From Rhizobium sp. BK376 (lineage in GTDB: Bacteria; Pseudomonadota; Alphaproteobacteria; Rhizobiales; Rhizobiaceae): a DNA stretch of 64,000 bases. Every line of letters starts with the position of its first letter. The first letter of the stretch is position 1. The notes beneath the pieces are model-generated. The model was not told the origin of the DNA, made no database searches, and saw nothing but the letters and a program-made list of their open reading frames with translations. The DNA is taken from contig NZ_SLZG01000002.1 in the NCBI RefSeq assembly GCF_004341625.1, positions 372,001-436,000 of the forward strand, given 5' to 3'. Below, one piece after another: positions 53,738 to 62,751 of this stretch. A program made the translations under genes and the position numbers.

Positions 53738-54550
53738 CTATGAGGGCCTGGGATCTTTGCTTCTGCGCTGAAACAGACCGACCAGCGGGACGAGTGCTGC
53801 AACCGGCAGAGATACAGCGATCAACGCCGTCAGTTTGGCGGAGATGCCGGGAACGACGAGGCGACGGCCGGACTTGAAACCGCGCCACGCTCTCTCGGCG
53901 ACATAGTCCGCATCCAGCTTGGGCAGGATTTTGAAAAGAGCAGCCCGGTCTGCGCCGGACTTTTCAAGGAACTCCGTCGACACCGGCCCGGGTGCCACAC
54001 ATGTCACGGTCACTCCGAAGCGACGGACTTCCTCATGAAGTGCAGCGGAAAAGGAGCGAACGAAACTCTTGCTGGCATAGTAGAAGGCCATATAGGGGCC
54101 GGGAACGAAGCCCGCGACGGACCCGAGATTGAGTACCCCGCCGCTCCCGCGAGCCACCATGCCTGGCAGGAAGCGAAGAGTCATGTCGGCCAGGGCGCGT
54201 ATGTTGAGATCGATGATTCCTAGCTGATCTTCGGCGGGGAGGGATGCTGCCGGGCCACGCAGCCCATATCCGGCATTGTTGACAAGGACGCTGCAGATCA
54301 GATCGTTGGCGGCCAGAAAAGCCTCCAGGCGCGCTGACGCATCAGGGGCAACGAGATCCAGTTCCATTGTGAAGGCTTTTCCGCCGGCCTTCTCAACGTC
54401 GGCGGCTGTTGCCGCCAGACCCTCGGCAGAGCGTGCGACGAGCACAACGACGTTGCCTTCTCGCGCGGCAACCTTGGCAATTGCCCGCCCGATGCCGCGG
54501 GAAGCGCCGATGACGACGACAGCTGGGCGAAGCTCGCCGTTCAGGGTCAT
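53738..54550 (-). CDS. Short-chain dehydrogenase/reductase
   Basis: 270 residues of the classical SDR family: cofactor motif GASRGIGRAIA (about 16-26), NNAGYG, and catalytic Ser with YYASK. The C-terminal hydrophobic helix (about 235-258) suggests membrane association, as in DltE/YqjQ-like SDRs acting on lipids. Its ATG overlaps the stop of the acyltransferase-like gene by four bases. Last gene of a three-gene unit. Confidence 0.87.
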   Translation of the reverse strand: MTLNGELRPAVVVIGASRGIGRAIAKVAAREGNVVVLVARSAEGLAATAADVEKAGGKAFTMELDLVAPDASARLEAFLAANDLICSVLVNNAGYGLRGPAASLPAEDQLGIIDLNIRALADMTLRFLPGMVARGSGGVLNLGSVAGFVPGPYMAFYYASKSFVRSFSAALHEEVRRFGVTVTCVAPGPVSTEFLEKSGADRAALFKILPKLDADYVAERAWRGFKSGRRLVVPGISAKLTALIAVSLPVAALVPLVGLFQRRSKDPRPS

Positions 54551-55332
54551 TTCGAAATTCCTATGCTCACCGTGCTGGCGGCAGCTTCGTTTTGGGCGAG
54601 GCTTCTTACTTCGTCAACGACCTGGCTGTTCAGGATTTTCTCAAATCGTTCCAAAGCTCTTGCGACATTTGCTCCATCCATGACCCTGTGGTCGTAATGG
54701 ATACGAACTGTAACCGATCCATCCTCGCCGATAGGGCCATAGTTGAAGATGGTGGTCAACGGGGTGAGGGGGTTGAGCGATTCCGCGCCCAGGCCGGAAT
54801 AGACCGATAGCTGGAACGTGCCGAAATAACGCCCGCGCTTTCGCCCGATATTGAGCCCGAGCCACATGAGCAGCCATCTCAACAAGCCTGGAGCGCGAGC
54901 AAGCTTCAGCGAGCGTCGAAATTCCTTGATTTCCGATATCGGAAGCGACCTTGCGTCCTGGATCAGTTTTTCCAGTTCGGGAATGGGGCGTTTCTCAGGG
55001 CCTTTGATGGTGCTCAAGAGAACGACTCGCTCGCCCTCATGCTCACGCTCGTGGGCAATCGAGGCCACGCTTGCCGGGTATTCATAGAGCTGAGGCCGTG
55101 GGAATTTGATGTACGCACGCCGCAGATCGGGGATCTCCTGCGAGAGGAGAGCGTATCCCTTCAGGAAAAGCACTGTCCAGGAAGGGCGGACGCAGGATGC
55201 ACTCCTGGCGTCAACCAAGGGGCGGATATTCATTTGCCGCTGAACGGTGACGCGCGGTATCCCGATCGAGAATCTCATCAGATCCCCGACAAGCCGCCTT
55301 GCTGGCGAAAGCCTGATTGTTCTCCCCCTCAT
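54547..55332 (-). CDS. Standalone E2-type (2-oxoacid dehydrogenase) acyltransferase domain protein
   Basis: 261 residues. The C-terminal part has the catalytic motif HYDHRVMDGANVARALERF, with the His and Asp-Gly of E2 acyltransferases and chloramphenicol acetyltransferase. The N-terminal part carries helices with TVLFLKGYALLSQEIPDLRR. There is no lipoyl domain and no E3-binding domain, so it is not a subunit of a dehydrogenase complex. It could transfer an acyl group to a lipid or glycan. GAGGGG lies 6 bases before the start. Middle gene of an ICMT-like / acyltransferase / SDR unit. Confidence 0.8.
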   Translation of the reverse strand: MRGRTIRLSPARRLVGDLMRFSIGIPRVTVQRQMNIRPLVDARSASCVRPSWTVLFLKGYALLSQEIPDLRRAYIKFPRPQLYEYPASVASIAHEREHEGERVVLLSTIKGPEKRPIPELEKLIQDARSLPISEIKEFRRSLKLARAPGLLRWLLMWLGLNIGRKRGRYFGTFQLSVYSGLGAESLNPLTPLTTIFNYGPIGEDGSVTVRIHYDHRVMDGANVARALERFEKILNSQVVDEVRSLAQNEAAASTVSIGISK

Positions 55333-55343
55333 CTTTCTACCCC

Positions 55344-55943
55344 TCAGTAAAGATAAGGAATGATGCGTTTGGTCTTATCCATATAGGCGCGGTATTGCGG
55401 ACCGAAGACTTCGAGCATCATACGTTCTTCTTTATCCACTCGCAGGAAGAATAGCACTGCGAAGCCAACAACCCCAGCCAGACCTGCCACCCAGTTCGAC
55501 AATAGAAAAGCCTGTGCAAGCCCCATCAGAAGGAATGACGTGTACATGGGGTGGCGGACGAAGGCGTAAGGCCCCGCGCATATCAGTTCATGTTTCTGGC
55601 GGATTTCCAGCGTGATGGACCAGTTTCGTCCCAGCTGCTTGTGGGTTCTGCGAAAGACCCACATTGCCGCGCAAATGAGTATTGCTCCGATCGCAACGGC
55701 CCAAGGATAGGATGAATAGTCGGCTGCTTTAGGGATTCCCGTCGCGACGTAAAACCCCGGCACGACTGCGAGACCGGCGAGAGCTGCCGCAAGCCCGACG
55801 GCTTCAGAAACCGTCCGGCGTTTGCTGACTACAGGCACTCGCTTGGCGCGACGCTCAAATGGGTATCGAATAATGTACCACGCAACAATTCCGAGGACCC
55901 AGATGGCCTCGCCCACGACAGCCACTGACACGTTCAAGTCCAA
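55344..55943 (-). CDS. Isoprenylcysteine carboxylmethyltransferase-like membrane methyltransferase
   Basis: 199 residues from the TTG at 55943 (GGAGAGG 7 bases upstream); TTG 56003 is the longer option. Five membrane helices. The ICMT/PEMT signature is in LICAGPYAFVRHPMYTSFLL (Gly-Pro-Tyr, Arg-His-Pro) and the C-terminal DKEERMMLEVFGPQYRAYM with the Glu-Glu pair. Members methylate lipids or other hydrophobic substrates with SAM. It opens an operon with an acyltransferase and an SDR, suggesting lipid tailoring. Confidence 0.8.
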   Translation of the reverse strand: MDLNVSVAVVGEAIWVLGIVAWYIIRYPFERRAKRVPVVSKRRTVSEAVGLAAALAGLAVVPGFYVATGIPKAADYSSYPWAVAIGAILICAAMWVFRRTHKQLGRNWSITLEIRQKHELICAGPYAFVRHPMYTSFLLMGLAQAFLLSNWVAGLAGVVGFAVLFFLRVDKEERMMLEVFGPQYRAYMDKTKRIIPYLY

Positions 55944-56020
55944 TACCGAAGCCTCTCCACGATCCGGGTTGCGCGATCTCAAGAAGCCGCGCGAGATTCC
56001 CAAATCTACTCAACCTGTAT

Positions 56021-56599
56021 TTATGTATTCATCTCACGAAGGTTTGTAATGAATTGTTGCGGCCTTAGCCAGATGGCAGGTGTCTTATAGCCCATGTGCG
56101 CCGCGATTTGGCCGACCCAGTTGTTGCAATTGTCGACTGTAGCCTGCCAGAAATGGGAGGTCGCTTGCTGCTTGCGGATAAAGGCGACAACGTCGTTATA
56201 TTCTGAGTCCGAGAGCATTACCCGCCAGCTTGCTGACCTGTATTGCTCTTCAAGGTCGCCGTCAGTTGCTCCAGTCGTGGCCGGGACCGGTATGATATGC
56301 CCGATGACATAGGGCGCCGCATCCGGCGAGGCTGGGGCAAGGCCGGCAACCTCGGGATTGATCATATTTCCCTTCGCGTCCAAGGTTCCAAAAACGACGT
56401 AGGTGTGGCCATAGGTCAACGCATAGCGTGAGCGGAATTCGATGAAATGCCGATTTGCTTTGTTGTCGGCTGTCGCCGCCGGCGCGCCGGGGCCATTGGA
56501 CGTATAACGCGGCAACGGCGCCTTATCTTCTGTCTGGCATGATGTTGCCGCAACCGCCAAAACGGCGACCAACCACCAACGGCTTCTTCCAAGCGCCAT
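56021..56599 (-). CDS. Predicted lipoprotein of unknown function
   Basis: 192 residues with a lipoprotein signal peptide: lipobox AATSC at about 17-21. The mature part contains FIEFRSRYALTYGHTYVVFG and DNCNNWVGQIAAHMG, where Cys-Asn-Asn-Trp resembles amidase/NlpC-type segments with a possible catalytic Cys and His. No firm family. ATG 56599 is favoured by GGAG 7 bases upstream. It is presumably outer-membrane or periplasm facing. Confidence 0.72.
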   Translation of the reverse strand: MALGRSRWWLVAVLAVAATSCQTEDKAPLPRYTSNGPGAPAATADNKANRHFIEFRSRYALTYGHTYVVFGTLDAKGNMINPEVAGLAPASPDAAPYVIGHIIPVPATTGATDGDLEEQYRSASWRVMLSDSEYNDVVAFIRKQQATSHFWQATVDNCNNWVGQIAAHMGYKTPAIWLRPQQFITNLREMNT

Positions 56600-56714
56600 G
56601 ACCACGCTCCATATGTAAGCTCTGACAAAAGCGAGCTTGATGCCAGCAGATATGCCATTCTGTGCCCTGAATTTAAGGTGGGATCAGTCCTGGCCGTTTG
56701 AAGGTATTGGAAAG

Positions 56715-56737
56715 GGAAGGGCCGACGTGGCCCTTCC
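56715..56737. terminator. Hairpin downstream of the 39-residue lipoprotein gene
   Basis: GGAAGGGCC (56715-56723) pairs with GGCCCTTCC (56729-56737) across a 5-base loop. On the leftward strand it is followed by CTTTCC. It lies 18 bases past the mini-lipoprotein stop and is the probable end of that short message. Confidence 0.6.
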
Positions 56738-56755
56738 GAAAAATCACAGGAATTC

Positions 56756-56875
56756 TTATTTATAGACCGCTGCTGCCGGCGGCGGGGCCTTCCCCTTGCC
56801 CTTGCCAATCGCTCCGCAGGAACTCAGATTGGCTACCGCTACCATTGCAACGATCACGAATAAAATTCTGCTCAT
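56756..56875 (-). CDS. 39-residue mini-lipoprotein
   Basis: Read on the complement: Met-Ser-Arg, a hydrophobic stretch (ILFVIVAMVAVA), lipobox LSSC with Cys20, then a 19-residue mature tail rich in Gly/Lys and Pro/Ala that ends in Val-Tyr-Lys. AGGAGAGG lies 8-13 bases before the start and a hairpin follows the stop, so it is a complete small transcription unit. It resembles entericidin-like or other tiny rhizobial lipoproteins, but I cannot assign a family. Confidence 0.75.
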   Translation of the reverse strand: MSRILFVIVAMVAVANLSSCGAIGKGKGKAPPPAAAVYK

Positions 56876-57042
56876 CAAGAAGTCCTCTCCTGATCATGGG
56901 ATAGCTTGTCGAAGGCTACACCCAAAAGTTTAGCGACATTCGGCATGTTGCATAATCTGGAAATGACACAACATGCAGCGAATCTACATTAGCAGATACT
57001 TTTTGCTAAGGCCAACCCCTCAATTTCAAATGGTAAACACCG

Positions 57043-57636
57043 TTATATGACCACCACGCGTGTGCCCACGTGAGCGCGAGAATAAAGGTCGATAATGTTA
57101 GCGTTCGTCAGACGAACGCACCCATTGGACACCGCATGGCCGATGGACCATGGAGCGTTCGTCCCGTGCAGCCGGAACAAGGTGTCCTGTCCGCCCTGAT
57201 AGAGATAAAGAGCCGCCGCACCGAGGGGGTTGAGTGGTCCACCCGGGACGCCATCGGCATATTGGGCCAGGCGGGGTTTGCGCTGGATCATGTCGTCGGT
57301 GGGCTTCCATGACGGCCATTCCGCCTTGCGGCCGATGGTGGCTTCGCCCTTGAAGCTCAGTCCTTCCTCTCCGACGGCAACCCCGTAGCGCGTGGCCCGG
57401 CCTTCTGCTTCGACAAAATAAAGGTAACGACTCGCCGTATCAACGACGATGGTGCCGGGCGGTTCGCTCCCCGTATATGCAACCTCCTGCCGCCGATAGC
57501 GTGGATCGACATCTGGATCCCGTCCAAATGTATAATACCCCAGTGGTGGTCCATCCTCCTGCGTAACACATCCTGCGAGCATCAAAGCGAGGCCACCCAA
57601 AAGGAGCGACCGGCGTGTTGCATCGTGTCCGTCCAT
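57043..57636 (-). CDS. L,D-transpeptidase (YkuD family) lipoprotein
   Basis: 197 residues: lipobox LAGC (about 20-23), then the YkuD domain (about 60-197) with TIVVDTASRYLYFVE, GGPLNPLGAAALYLY, and the catalytic HGTNAPWSIGHAVSNGCVRL (His and Cys in two parts). It would cross-link peptidoglycan 3-3 or attach proteins to it. ATG 57636 is used, with AGGTG before it; GTG 57642 is the alternative. Monocistronic. Confidence 0.92.
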   Translation of the reverse strand: MDGHDATRRSLLLGGLALMLAGCVTQEDGPPLGYYTFGRDPDVDPRYRRQEVAYTGSEPPGTIVVDTASRYLYFVEAEGRATRYGVAVGEEGLSFKGEATIGRKAEWPSWKPTDDMIQRKPRLAQYADGVPGGPLNPLGAAALYLYQGGQDTLFRLHGTNAPWSIGHAVSNGCVRLTNANIIDLYSRAHVGTRVVVI

Positions 57637-57836
57637 TTTCACCTGCCCAAGTAGTTCAGTCAGTTCCGATGATTTGCAATCAACAGCATGAAGTTTTTAG
57701 ACCAAGGCGTTCACCTCCGGAGACAGCAAGCTTGAAAACTGGGGATCATCTCTAGTTGCACTTTCATGATCCATGAAACTCCTTGCATCGATCATCTCAC
57801 TCTGCTCGAATATTAGCAGATGGGAAAGGGGGGTCG

Positions 57837-58592
57837 ATGAAACTTTGCCTGGAAGGGAAAATCGCAATCATAACGGGCGCAGGTTCCGGCATTGGCGCGG
57901 CAATTTCGCGAGAACTGGCCAATGAAGGTGCCGAAGTTGTGGTTGCCGATATCAATGCCGAAGCAGCGCAGCAGACCGCAGTGGCGATTCGGTCCGATGG
58001 CGGGCGTGCTCGTGAGTTCATCGTCGATGTAAGCGATGCTGAAAGTGTGAAGAGGCTCGTCGACTTCACCGTCGAGACATGTGGTGGCCTCGATCTAGCC
58101 GTCAACAACGCCGGAATTGATGGGGTACGCGCAGCGGTCGCCGACTATCCGCTCGAATGCTGGCACAATTTGATGAACGTCAATCTGAACAGCGTTTTCT
58201 ATTGCATGAAATACGAGATCGCCGCGATGATGAAACTGAGCGGGGGCGCGGTCGTCAATATATCCTCCACGCTCGGTTCCGTTGCATTGCCGACCGCGGC
58301 GGCTTACACGGCAGCCAAGCACGGCGTCGTCGGACTGACGAAAGCAGCGGCGATTGAGTATGCGCGATTCGGCGTTCGCATAAATGCCGTCGGACCAGGC
58401 TGGATCGAAACACCGCTTCTCTCCGAGCACCTTGAGGCAGCGAGCACGCGACGAATGGCAGCGCTTCAGCCGATGGGCAGGCGTGGAAAACCGGAAGAGG
58501 TCGCAGCGCTCGTTTGCTTCCTGCTGTCTGAACAAGCAAGTTTCATTACTGGAGCTCACTATCTGGTCGATGGGGCCTATACTGCTCACTAG
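57837..58592 (+). CDS. SDR family oxidoreductase (glucose-1-dehydrogenase-like)
   Basis: 251 residues. Cofactor motif ITGAGSGIGAAIS, NNAGI, catalytic Ser-Tyr-Lys (NISST and AYTAAKHG), and the C-terminal AHYLVDGAY typical of classical FabG-like SDRs. Substrate unknown. AGGGGGG lies before the ATG at 57837; the longer frame to 57783 is unsupported. Confidence 0.9.
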   Translation: MKLCLEGKIAIITGAGSGIGAAISRELANEGAEVVVADINAEAAQQTAVAIRSDGGRAREFIVDVSDAESVKRLVDFTVETCGGLDLAVNNAGIDGVRAAVADYPLECWHNLMNVNLNSVFYCMKYEIAAMMKLSGGAVVNISSTLGSVALPTAAAYTAAKHGVVGLTKAAAIEYARFGVRINAVGPGWIETPLLSEHLEAASTRRMAALQPMGRRGKPEEVAALVCFLLSEQASFITGAHYLVDGAYTAH

Positions 58593-58825
58593 GCAGATTG
58601 ATCTTGCTCAACAAGACGATCTGCCATCAGGACAAACGATGCGATCACGTATATATTATTGAAATTGCGAGATAATATTTGATTTTATATCTGTGATGGC
58701 CACCGGCAACTATGCGGCACCAGCTTAACAACAGCTTAATCGGATAAGAGCGATACCGAGGGTGTTCGCATGCGTATTTTGCACGATCTCGCTAGCCTCT
58801 GGGTCGCCAATATTTAAAAAAGGAT

Positions 58826-59686
58826 ATGAAAACTAATATGAGGAAGATTCTTTTCTCGCTTCCTGTTCATGAACGGCCGGATATTCTGCGGGGCCAGATA
58901 GAGAACATCAATTATTTCTGCCCTGGATCGGTCATTTGCATTCACGTATCCGCCGATGCCGCCGTCAGCAAAGATGAGTTCAGGCGTCATTGCGACTTTG
59001 AAAATGTGCATATCAGCCCATATTCCTATCAAACCGTCTGGTCGGGCGGCATCATGCACACGCATATCGCCAACTTTCTCTATGCGCTTGAAGCCGGTCT
59101 CGATTTTGACGCGGTTATGCTGATCTCGTCCAACGAGTTGCTGGTGAAGCACGGGCTTGCGGACTATGTCTCGCAATACGAATTGGGATCCCAGACCGAG
59201 GTCTACGATCCTTCCAACGACTGGGGCGTGTTCAATTCGAATTTTCTGAACCTGCCGGGAATGCAAGGTTTTCTGGCGGCCCTCGGACTTCCGCTGTTTT
59301 TTGGCGGCCAGGCGGAGGGGCAATTTGCGAGCAGGCAGATATTCATGCAGATCGCCAAGTTATTCGTCGAACATTTTCCGATGGGACCGATCGGCTTTCC
59401 TATAGAAGAAGTGATCCTTCCGACGATGGCTGCGTGTTTCGGCCTCATGGGCACTGACGTAACTTTGCCGATAACGCTCTGCAACTATTGCAATAATCTG
59501 GAAATGAACCCTCATGTTGTCGAACAGGTGAGGCGTGGCACCGGGTTGCTTGTCGCACGCCGGATGCCGCGGGCGCTGCGCTCGCCGCATATCGGCGCCT
59601 CGGCGCTCAAGGGCGTCTTCAGCGTCAAGCGCGTTCCCCGCGAGGACTGCGATCTGCGCCGATATATTTTCAGCCTCATGACCTGA
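58826..59686 (+). CDS. Putative glycosyltransferase (core-2/GT14-like pattern)
   Basis: 286 residues with no signal peptide. The N-terminal strand ILFSLPVHERPDI, the helix with SGGIMHTHIANFLYALE, and FDAVMLISSNELLV resemble core-2/I-branching-type transferases, in which a Ser-Glu pair near the donor site is conserved. The C-terminal third has a Cys-Asn-Tyr-Cys cluster. I am not certain of the family. The start at 58826 has AAGGAT only 2 bases upstream; the ATG at 58838 is possible. It is followed by a 304-base gap and then the activated-sugar operon, so it may use the same precursor. Confidence 0.5.
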   Translation: MKTNMRKILFSLPVHERPDILRGQIENINYFCPGSVICIHVSADAAVSKDEFRRHCDFENVHISPYSYQTVWSGGIMHTHIANFLYALEAGLDFDAVMLISSNELLVKHGLADYVSQYELGSQTEVYDPSNDWGVFNSNFLNLPGMQGFLAALGLPLFFGGQAEGQFASRQIFMQIAKLFVEHFPMGPIGFPIEEVILPTMAACFGLMGTDVTLPITLCNYCNNLEMNPHVVEQVRRGTGLLVARRMPRALRSPHIGASALKGVFSVKRVPREDCDLRRYIFSLMT

Positions 59687-59990
59687 TGCGATTCGGCAGA
59701 TCGTCAGCCTTCTCGTCTATCCCAGTCTCATGATTTCCGGACGAAATCGGCTGAATACCTCATTGTCTGCGGGGGAAAGGGCTATCCGCAGACCTTTCCA
59801 AGTATCGTTGCATGCCGGTTGAAGCGTCGGAGCCTCTCAGGGGCAAATCCGCAGGCCGGCGGCGGCAATGCGGTCATGTCGATGTTGCGTTGCATCTAAC
59901 ACAGCAGCTTAAACGTGCAAATCGGCATCTGCGACAGCTACGCACAAGCGCCATGACCAATAGTTTGGTCGAATAAATTGGGGTAGTTCG
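59687..59990. other. 304-base gap upstream of HAD/kinase/nucleotidyltransferase operon
   Basis: No gene, repeat or strong terminator recognised. It should contain the promoter of the three-gene operon. Confidence 0.4.
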
Positions 59991-60641
59991 ATGGGTATCC
60001 AGACAATGTTAGGCCGTGACCTTGGAGATCGCAGCGGCTCCGCGGTCGAGGCGATCCTTTTCGACCTCGACGGTACGCTGGTCGATACCATGCCGTTGCA
60101 CTATCAGGCTTACAGAGATGTGCTGGCGGAGATAGGCATTTCTCTGGATTTCCAGGCGTTCATGGCTGCGTCGGGTGGTGCGGCCAGGGAAACGATTCCG
60201 CGCCTGCTGAATGGCGCCGCCTGCGAGGTTCCGGTCGAGGAGATCCATCGGCGAAAGGTGGCAAGGGCTACGCAACTCTTTCGCGATGTTCCGCCCACGC
60301 GGCTGCCTTGCTCGCTGTTGCTGCCGGTGTTGAGCAAGGTATTCCCGGTCGCGCTCGTCTCCTCTGGCTCCAGCAAAAGCGTGCATACGACATTGGATTC
60401 CATGGGATGGGCTGACTTGTTTCACGCGATCGTCTGCGGCGACGACGTTGTCCGGGGCAAGCCGGATCCCGAAGGTTATCTGAAGGGGGCGGGCTTGTTG
60501 GGGGTGGCTCCGGAGCGCTGCCTTGTCTTCGAAGATATGGATGACGGCGTTGCGGCCGCGACGGCTGCGGGCATGCAGGTCTTTGATGTAAGGCGGACTC
60601 TTCCCGCGTGGAGAACTGCCTTGGAGGTTGGGGCGCGATGA
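59991..60641 (+). CDS. HAD family phosphatase/phosphomutase (beta-phosphoglucomutase-like)
   Basis: 216 residues. Motif I is LFDLDGTLVDT with both Asp; motif II Ser is in ALVSSGSSK; motif III Lys in RGKPDPEGYL; and motif IV FEDMDDGVAAA. The cap domain lies between about 35 and 105. Members act on sugar phosphates. It ends in a four-base ATGA overlap with the next gene, the first step of a coupled three-gene operon. Confidence 0.88.
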   Translation: MGIQTMLGRDLGDRSGSAVEAILFDLDGTLVDTMPLHYQAYRDVLAEIGISLDFQAFMAASGGAARETIPRLLNGAACEVPVEEIHRRKVARATQLFRDVPPTRLPCSLLLPVLSKVFPVALVSSGSSKSVHTTLDSMGWADLFHAIVCGDDVVRGKPDPEGYLKGAGLLGVAPERCLVFEDMDDGVAAATAAGMQVFDVRRTLPAWRTALEVGAR

Positions 60642-61591
60642 CAAGTCTGAAGCTCAAGATCTATCAAAGCCTCGAGGCTGCGCCAAACATTCATCCCGAA
60701 CGATCGGAAATCGAGCTTTCAGGCTTTTCCGGTGCAAGGGTGCTGTTGATACGTGAAGGCGCTTCGCCTGCTTTCATTCGTAAGATTTCTGCGACACCGG
60801 CTGGGAATGCGCGACTGCAGGCGCAGGCGATCAAGCAGAAGCTGACGGCTGGCCTGTTGGATGGCTGCGCGACGACGCCCCACATTCTTGACGAAGGCTA
60901 TGAAGGCGACCTCTATTATTTCGACATGGAATACATCCACGGACTAGACGGCATAAGCTTTCTGCGAACCGCCAGCTTTCCTGCGATCGCGCGGTTTACG
61001 GAAAAGCTCTGCAGGAGTCTTGAGCGTTTTGCCAGCCTGCAGGACCCTGCCTTGCAGGTCTCGCCGCGAGAAAGCGCATTGGCGAAATGCAGGGAGATAC
61101 TCGCTGCCACGCCTGCCGTCGATATCCGGTCACATCGCTCCATCACGCGGCTGATGGAAGTCATCGAGGCTTCCGAGATGCCGGAAGCTCTTGCCGTCAC
61201 GGCGTGCCACGGAGACATGACGCTCGAGAATATCGTCGTCACGGAAGCGGGCGAGATCGTCTTCATAGACCTCCTGGATACATTCTTCAATCATTGGATG
61301 GCCGATATTGCCAAGCTGGATCAGGACCTGAAGGCGGGGTGGTACATGCGCAAGTCGCAGCCATTGCCGCTCGGCGTCGTTTCCTACGTTCGCAAATCGC
61401 TGACCGCACTTGCTGAAACGCTCTCGGCGGGTTCGCCGCATTTCATTGCGCTGGTCGTCTGCATCCATCTCGCGCGTATCCTGCCCTATGCAAAGGTCTC
61501 CGACGACCGGCAATTCGTTCTCGATCGCCTGGATTTCCTGCTCGAGCAGGTCATGCCCGGCGACCTGTTTGAAAAAGGTTTGCACACATGA
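60638..61591 (+). CDS. Aminoglycoside/choline-kinase-like phosphotransferase
   Basis: 317 residues of the APH/ChoK fold. The catalytic loop is CHGDMTLEN (about 200-208), followed by the metal-binding FIDLLD; the N-lobe has IRKIS with the ATP-binding Lys. Not a resistance enzyme by context: it lies between a HAD phosphatase and a nucleotidyltransferase, an arrangement seen in capsule or lipopolysaccharide modification loci. Overlaps both neighbours by four bases. Confidence 0.83.
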   Translation: MTSLKLKIYQSLEAAPNIHPERSEIELSGFSGARVLLIREGASPAFIRKISATPAGNARLQAQAIKQKLTAGLLDGCATTPHILDEGYEGDLYYFDMEYIHGLDGISFLRTASFPAIARFTEKLCRSLERFASLQDPALQVSPRESALAKCREILAATPAVDIRSHRSITRLMEVIEASEMPEALAVTACHGDMTLENIVVTEAGEIVFIDLLDTFFNHWMADIAKLDQDLKAGWYMRKSQPLPLGVVSYVRKSLTALAETLSAGSPHFIALVVCIHLARILPYAKVSDDRQFVLDRLDFLLEQVMPGDLFEKGLHT

Positions 61592-62643
61592 AAGTTATCG
61601 TTCCCTGCGGTGGACGCTCATCCCGTTTTCCGGGCGTTCCGCCCAAGTGGATGCTTCCATCCGGCAATGGGCGCCCGATGATCGTTGAGGCCGTCCGGAA
61701 TCTGGAATTCGAGCTTGATGATCTGATCGTCACCATCCTAAAGGAGCATGACGAAAAATATGACGCGCGCGCCGGCATCCGCGCTGCTTTCGGCAAGGCG
61801 ATCGAGGTTGTCGTCCTCGACGAGCCGACGGCCAGCCAGCCGGAAACGGTGACCCGGACGCTGAAGCTTACGGGGCTTTCCGAGCCCTTTTTCGTCAAGG
61901 ACAGCGACAATAGTTTTGCTCTGACCGATATCGAGCGTCCGCATAATTATGTCAGCAGCGAATCGCTCAACAGCTTCGACTCCATCAATCCGCGGAACAA
62001 AAGCTACATCAAGACGGACGAGACCGGCGTGATCGTCGCGATCCGCGAGAAGGAAGTGATCTCCGATCTCTTCTCCGTCGGCGGCTATTTCTTCCGCAAG
62101 CCGGCGCACTACGTCAGCACGTTCGAAACGCTTCTGGAAGAAAAGGCGAGCTGGCAGCGCGAGCTATATACCTCGGACATCATCGCCAGCATGATCCTGG
62201 AAGGCGAACCCTTTTCGTCCCGCCGGGTCACCGAGTACGAGGATTGGGGTACGCTGAAGGAATGGCGCCGCAATCTCCAGCAGAAGGGCACCTATTTCGT
62301 CCTGCTTGACGGCTTCGTCCTGCAGCGCGGCAATGCCCATTTCTCCCCGAGATTCGGCGACGTCGCCGCCAATGACGAAGCGGTATCGGTCGTCCGCGAG
62401 CTGATTTCCGAGGGACACAAGGTTATCTTCATCTCCATCCGCCCGGCGAATACCCGCAAGGAGACTGAGGAACAGCTCCGTGCGCTCGATCTGCCCTTCG
62501 ACGATATCCTGTTCGATATGCCGATAGGCCGCTACAGCGTCGTAAGCGCACCGCATGCGACAGTGCCCTTTACGACGGCACACGGATTGGAACTGGCACC
62601 AAGCGATCCTCACCTGGTCGCGAAGCTGCGATTTGAGAACTAA
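61588..62643 (+). CDS. Nucleotidyltransferase fused to a degenerate HAD domain
   Basis: 351 residues. The N-terminal domain (about 1-225) is a sugar/alkyl-phosphate nucleotidyltransferase: VIVPCGGRSSRFPG replaces the usual AAGxGTR loop, followed by PKWMLP and the acidic VKDSDNSF site. The C-terminal part (about 232-351) is HAD-like: FVLLDGFV aligns with motif I, but the nucleophile Asp is replaced by Leu, and motif II reads SIRPANT. The HAD half is probably regulatory or structural. Last gene of the coupled operon. Confidence 0.8.
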   Translation: MKVIVPCGGRSSRFPGVPPKWMLPSGNGRPMIVEAVRNLEFELDDLIVTILKEHDEKYDARAGIRAAFGKAIEVVVLDEPTASQPETVTRTLKLTGLSEPFFVKDSDNSFALTDIERPHNYVSSESLNSFDSINPRNKSYIKTDETGVIVAIREKEVISDLFSVGGYFFRKPAHYVSTFETLLEEKASWQRELYTSDIIASMILEGEPFSSRRVTEYEDWGTLKEWRRNLQQKGTYFVLLDGFVLQRGNAHFSPRFGDVAANDEAVSVVRELISEGHKVIFISIRPANTRKETEEQLRALDLPFDDILFDMPIGRYSVVSAPHATVPFTTAHGLELAPSDPHLVAKLRFEN

Positions 62644-62751
62644 CAAATTGACGCGGACAGGGCACCCGGCCCAGCAGCCGGGTGTTCATGTAAACGCAGC
62701 ATTCATTTGCCGGCGAACTACGATTTATCGAGACTGTGGTAAAAAGGGAAA

